From the NCBI GenBank assembly GCA_017395635.1, contig JAFQOE010000001.1:1-64000 (forward strand): 64,000 nucleotides of DNA. The letters are read 5' to 3'. The position numbers and the translations under genes are program-made. How positions within the stretch are numbered: the stretch's first letter is position 1; each line of letters starts with the position of its first letter. Source of the DNA: Lachnospiraceae bacterium. Lineage in GTDB: Bacteria > Bacillota > Clostridia > Lachnospirales > Lachnospiraceae. The notes under the pieces were generated by a model. The model did not search any database. It was not told where the DNA came from and saw only the letters and a program-made list of their open reading frames with translations. Shown piece by piece: positions 61,833 to 64,000 of this stretch.

Positions 61833-62819
61833 TCATTGTTTCTTTACCTTCTTTGCAACATCTTTTACACTTTCCAAATATGCCACTTCAACCGGTGTCA
61901 ATGTAATTTCTTGATATTTGCGATATTCACGCTTTGCTTTATCTAATGCTTGTTTATGACTAATAGAGCCCGCTCCTTCTAACAACTTTCGGTTACCTGA
62001 GGATAAAATCAAATCTAACTGTTTTACATAGTCATCCATATACATAGGTTTATGTTCTATTGCATTAATCTCTGCCAAATCAAAATAACCGGAAACAAGG
62101 TTGTTCAAAATCTTCAACTCATCTTCTTTTAAATAGTTTTTTGCAATACCAATATCCTTTAATGCTGGCAATTCACCAGAAAATGAAGTAAGTCCCATAA
62201 ATGGTTTTTCAGCATCTGCACGCTCATAAATCACCTCTGCCGCTGTGTGTCCATGTGCTGCAAAATGCAACTTATTCTGTACTATTTTGAAAAACTTAAC
62301 AGACTCTTCACTATGCGGATTATAATCTACGCTTGTTGCGTACAAATCAAGTACCTGACGATATAATACTTTTTCCGAGGAACGAATATCTCTAATTCGG
62401 TCAAGTAATTCCTTCCAGTAATTCCCACCAGCATTACCTTTCAATCGCTCATCATCTAGAACAAATCCTTTTTTCAAATATTCCTTTAGTATATTAGTTG
62501 CCCATATTCTAAACTGAACACCGCGTTGAGATTTCACACGATATCCCACTGAAATTATCACATCAAGATTATAATAATCAACTTGATATGTTTTACCATC
62601 CGTTGCAGTTGTTGCAAAATTTGCAACAACTGTTTCTCTTATCAACTCATTCTCTGAAAAGATATTTTTAATATGTCTGGAAACAGTAGATTTATCTCTC
62701 TGAAACAGCTCTGACATTTGATCTAGGGACAACCATACCGTTTCATCCACAAAAGTAACATCTATCTTTGTAATTCCATCTTCTGTTGTATACATCATTA
62801 ATTCCGAATTATTTTCCAT
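61833..62819 (-). CDS. RhuM family protein
   Basis: A 328-residue protein of the RhuM (virulence-associated) family: VTFVDETVWLSLDQMSELFQ, RDKSTVSRHIKNIFSE, YYNLDVIISVGYRVKSQRGV and FRIWATNILKEYLKKGFVLD form the conserved N-terminal half; the C-terminal half is helical (HTAAEVIYERADAEKPFMGL). RhuM proteins are common in islands near restriction or phage genes; the biochemical role is unknown. GGGGTG precedes the ATG. Between it and cobO the space (62820-63083) has a terminator and no gene. Confidence 0.9.
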   Translation of the reverse strand: MENNSELMMYTTEDGITKIDVTFVDETVWLSLDQMSELFQRDKSTVSRHIKNIFSENELIRETVVANFATTATDGKTYQVDYYNLDVIISVGYRVKSQRGVQFRIWATNILKEYLKKGFVLDDERLKGNAGGNYWKELLDRIRDIRSSEKVLYRQVLDLYATSVDYNPHSEESVKFFKIVQNKLHFAAHGHTAAEVIYERADAEKPFMGLTSFSGELPALKDIGIAKNYLKEDELKILNNLVSGYFDLAEINAIEHKPMYMDDYVKQLDLILSSGNRKLLEGAGSISHKQALDKAKREYRKYQEITLTPVEVAYLESVKDVAKKVKKQ

Positions 62820-63007
62820 ACTGCACCCCTATTTTTCATAGTAGTATCCATGTCTGCAAGTTAAAAAATTATATAAATTAAGTTAATCTTATCACAGGAA
62901 CAGATGTTCGTCAATTGGTATAGCACTGCACCCATGTAGGTTTGGTCAAAACCCCCATCGAGCCCCCTGTCGAGTCCGTTGAATCATCAAGCGAATTTTA
63001 GCATCTT

Positions 63008-63052
63008 AAAAAGCATCCTTGTATGTAATTCTCATTACACACAAAGATGCTT
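63008..63052 (-). terminator. Intrinsic terminator of the CobO-like gene
   Basis: AAAGCATC pairs with GATGCTTT, continued by TTGT/ACAA and TGTAAT/ATTACA. Leftward the stem is followed by TTTTTAA. It lies about 30 bp past the stop. Confidence 0.8.
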
Positions 63053-63083
63053 TATTCCTTTACACTCTAATTCAATTATATCC

Positions 63084-63551
63084 CTACTTCGCTTCAATAT
63101 GCGACAGCATCGTAGCTTTTCGTTTCACAATATCCGGACAAGTACGTCCTGTAAGAATCACCTTTACATCACTGTGATAGCAAAGTAATTCCTCAATATC
63201 CTCAGCCGACAAAATGTTATAATCCAACAGACCTAACACCTCATCCAGGACAACCACATCGGAACCCTCTGTATCGATTACCTTTTTCGCATAATGAAAA
63301 CTGTTCTTTGCTTTGGCACGCTGTTCTTCACGTTCCTCATAAGAAAGCTCTCCATAAGGTTTCTCGCTATTCTCAAATGTAAAAAACTTAATATCTTCTA
63401 ATTGGCCTAGAATACTGTAATCTGCATCCGTTCCTTTCAAAAATTGCACAACTGTAACTGTTTCTCCGGCACCTACCGCCTTAACAGCTAAACCCATGGC
63501 TGCTGCTGTCTTTCCATAGCCAGCACCATAAATAATATGTACACTTTTCAT
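63084..63551 (-). CDS. Cob(I)yrinic acid a,c-diamide adenosyltransferase-like ATPase
   Basis: A 155-residue P-loop protein of the CobO/BtuR type. The P-loop reads IIYGAGYGKTAAA (about 6-18) where the family has GKGKGKTTAA, then VVQFLKG, the Walker-B VVVLDEVLGLLDYN and LTGRTCPD. Family enzymes adenosylate corrinoids. It is shorter than the usual 170-200 residues and lacks the C-terminal ARKGIE-type segment, so it may be a divergent paralogue. GAGGTATGAG precedes the ATG. Confidence 0.78.
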   Translation of the reverse strand: MKSVHIIYGAGYGKTAAAMGLAVKAVGAGETVTVVQFLKGTDADYSILGQLEDIKFFTFENSEKPYGELSYEEREEQRAKAKNSFHYAKKVIDTEGSDVVVLDEVLGLLDYNILSAEDIEELLCYHSDVKVILTGRTCPDIVKRKATMLSHIEAK

Positions 63552-63613
63552 TTCTCATACCTCACTCAGTTTGTAGCTTTATTCACGAACCCTTTAAGTC
63601 CCTCAAAGCGAAT

Positions 63614-63641
63614 CTGTAACTGTCTATCCCCTACAGTTACG
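63614..63641. repeat. CGTAAC-related palindrome, copy 4
   Basis: CTGTAACTGTCTATCC followed by CCTACAGTTACG pairs TGTAACTGT-like arms around a short centre. It lies in the 240-bp space between the CobO-like and SSB-like genes, which contains no gene. Confidence 0.5.
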
Positions 63642-63788
63642 AACGAAAAAACTCGCGGAATACCACCTACTGAATCGATACGCCAAGCAGTCCCACGAAT
63701 ACGATATATCCTAGCATATCCTCAGCAAAAAAGCAATCTTAATTGCAATGATAATGTTCCTTTCCTGATTACACAAAGTCTGTGTCAT

Positions 63789-64000
63789 CTATTCCAAACA
63801 CTCCATTTTACTAACAGAAACCTCATAGGCAATGCGATTAATCACTTCTTCATTTTCCAGTTTTTTCTGATATTCACGACTCTGGATTCTACCCCAGATT
63901 GCCACATGCTCTCCTACTTCCAATTTTCCTGCAAATCTTGCATTTCTACCCCAACAAATGCATGGAATATAATCCGATTTGCCATACGCACGATTCACCG
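63789..64000 (-). CDS. Single-stranded DNA-binding protein-like, 5' end outside window
   Basis: The C-terminal 69 residues of an OB-fold protein: YGKSDYIPCICWGRNARFAG, LEVGEHVAIWGRIQSREYQK and AYEVSVSKMECLE match the second half of SSB-type domains (the CxxWG/GR-x-Q-x-R-x-Y pattern). The frame continues past the right edge, so the start is not visible. There is no acidic DDxPF tail, unlike the replicative SSB, which suggests an accessory SSB paralogue. Confidence 0.75.
   Translation of the reverse strand, partial: VNRAYGKSDYIPCICWGRNARFAGKLEVGEHVAIWGRIQSREYQKKLENEEVINRIAYEVSVSKMECLE

Overview
The window is AT-rich, densely coded bacterial DNA that fits a low-GC Firmicute of the Lachnospiraceae. 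Supporting markers are a YyaC-type sporulation gene, a DUF6145 gene, the GGGtGRT/NifU-like gene pair, a cobalamin-dependent MetH without a reactivation domain, AGGAGG-type ribosome binding sites and many intrinsic terminators. The genus cannot be resolved from sequence alone. No tRNA gene, rRNA gene or CRISPR array lies inside the window, but two tandem rRNA-type promoters at the left edge fire leftward, so an rrn operon probably begins just outside.

1-30 kb is mostly conserved core: an envelope cluster (degenerate-JAMM/LysM protein, DUF5711, CvpA), yyaC, a coiled-coil membrane protein, an HD-GYP-like protein, truA, dusB, coaX, a PLP aminotransferase, an ABC-F ATPase, a CNNM/CorC protein, a small six-cysteine protein, a PrsA-like foldase, ilvN-ilvC behind its own sigma-A promoter, ylmH-metH, a PrsW protease, the K+ uptake pair trkA-trkH, pncC (CinA C-terminal domain) and a GH2 glycosidase.

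29-42 kb is accessory. It holds a secreted leucine-rich protein, an orphan antitoxin next to a wrecked ParE-type toxin, and an ECF-sigma/ABC-transporter operon. From 35.8 to 41.7 kb lies a decayed mobile segment with a tyrosine integrase, an XRE repressor with paired palindromic operators, a phage-like small gene pair, two PBECR4-like nuclease genes (one frameshifted by a 13-bp tandem duplication, one short), a broken HTH gene, and a 259-bp leader sequence present twice as a direct repeat.

42-56 kb returns to core: the GGGtGRT/NifU-like pair, a hybrid histidine kinase, a Rpn-type nuclease fragment, a PHP phosphoesterase, tgt-yajC, uvrC, and lysine biosynthesis (dapA behind a lysine riboswitch, an AEC transporter, dapB). 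An intact RelE/RelB-type module follows. 56-64 kb has a GH13 glucosidase, DUF1653, a Fic protein, a self-contained DUF2975-like/XRE/lipoprotein operon with an inverted-repeat operator, a RhuM-like protein, a CobO-like ATPase and a partial SSB-like gene at the right edge.

Short hairpin repeats are scattered through the intergenic spaces. One family keeps conserved boxes around stems of variable sequence; another is a 28-30 bp palindrome related to CGTAAC...GTTACG. Start codons were reassigned from ribosome binding sites where the longest frame began too early.
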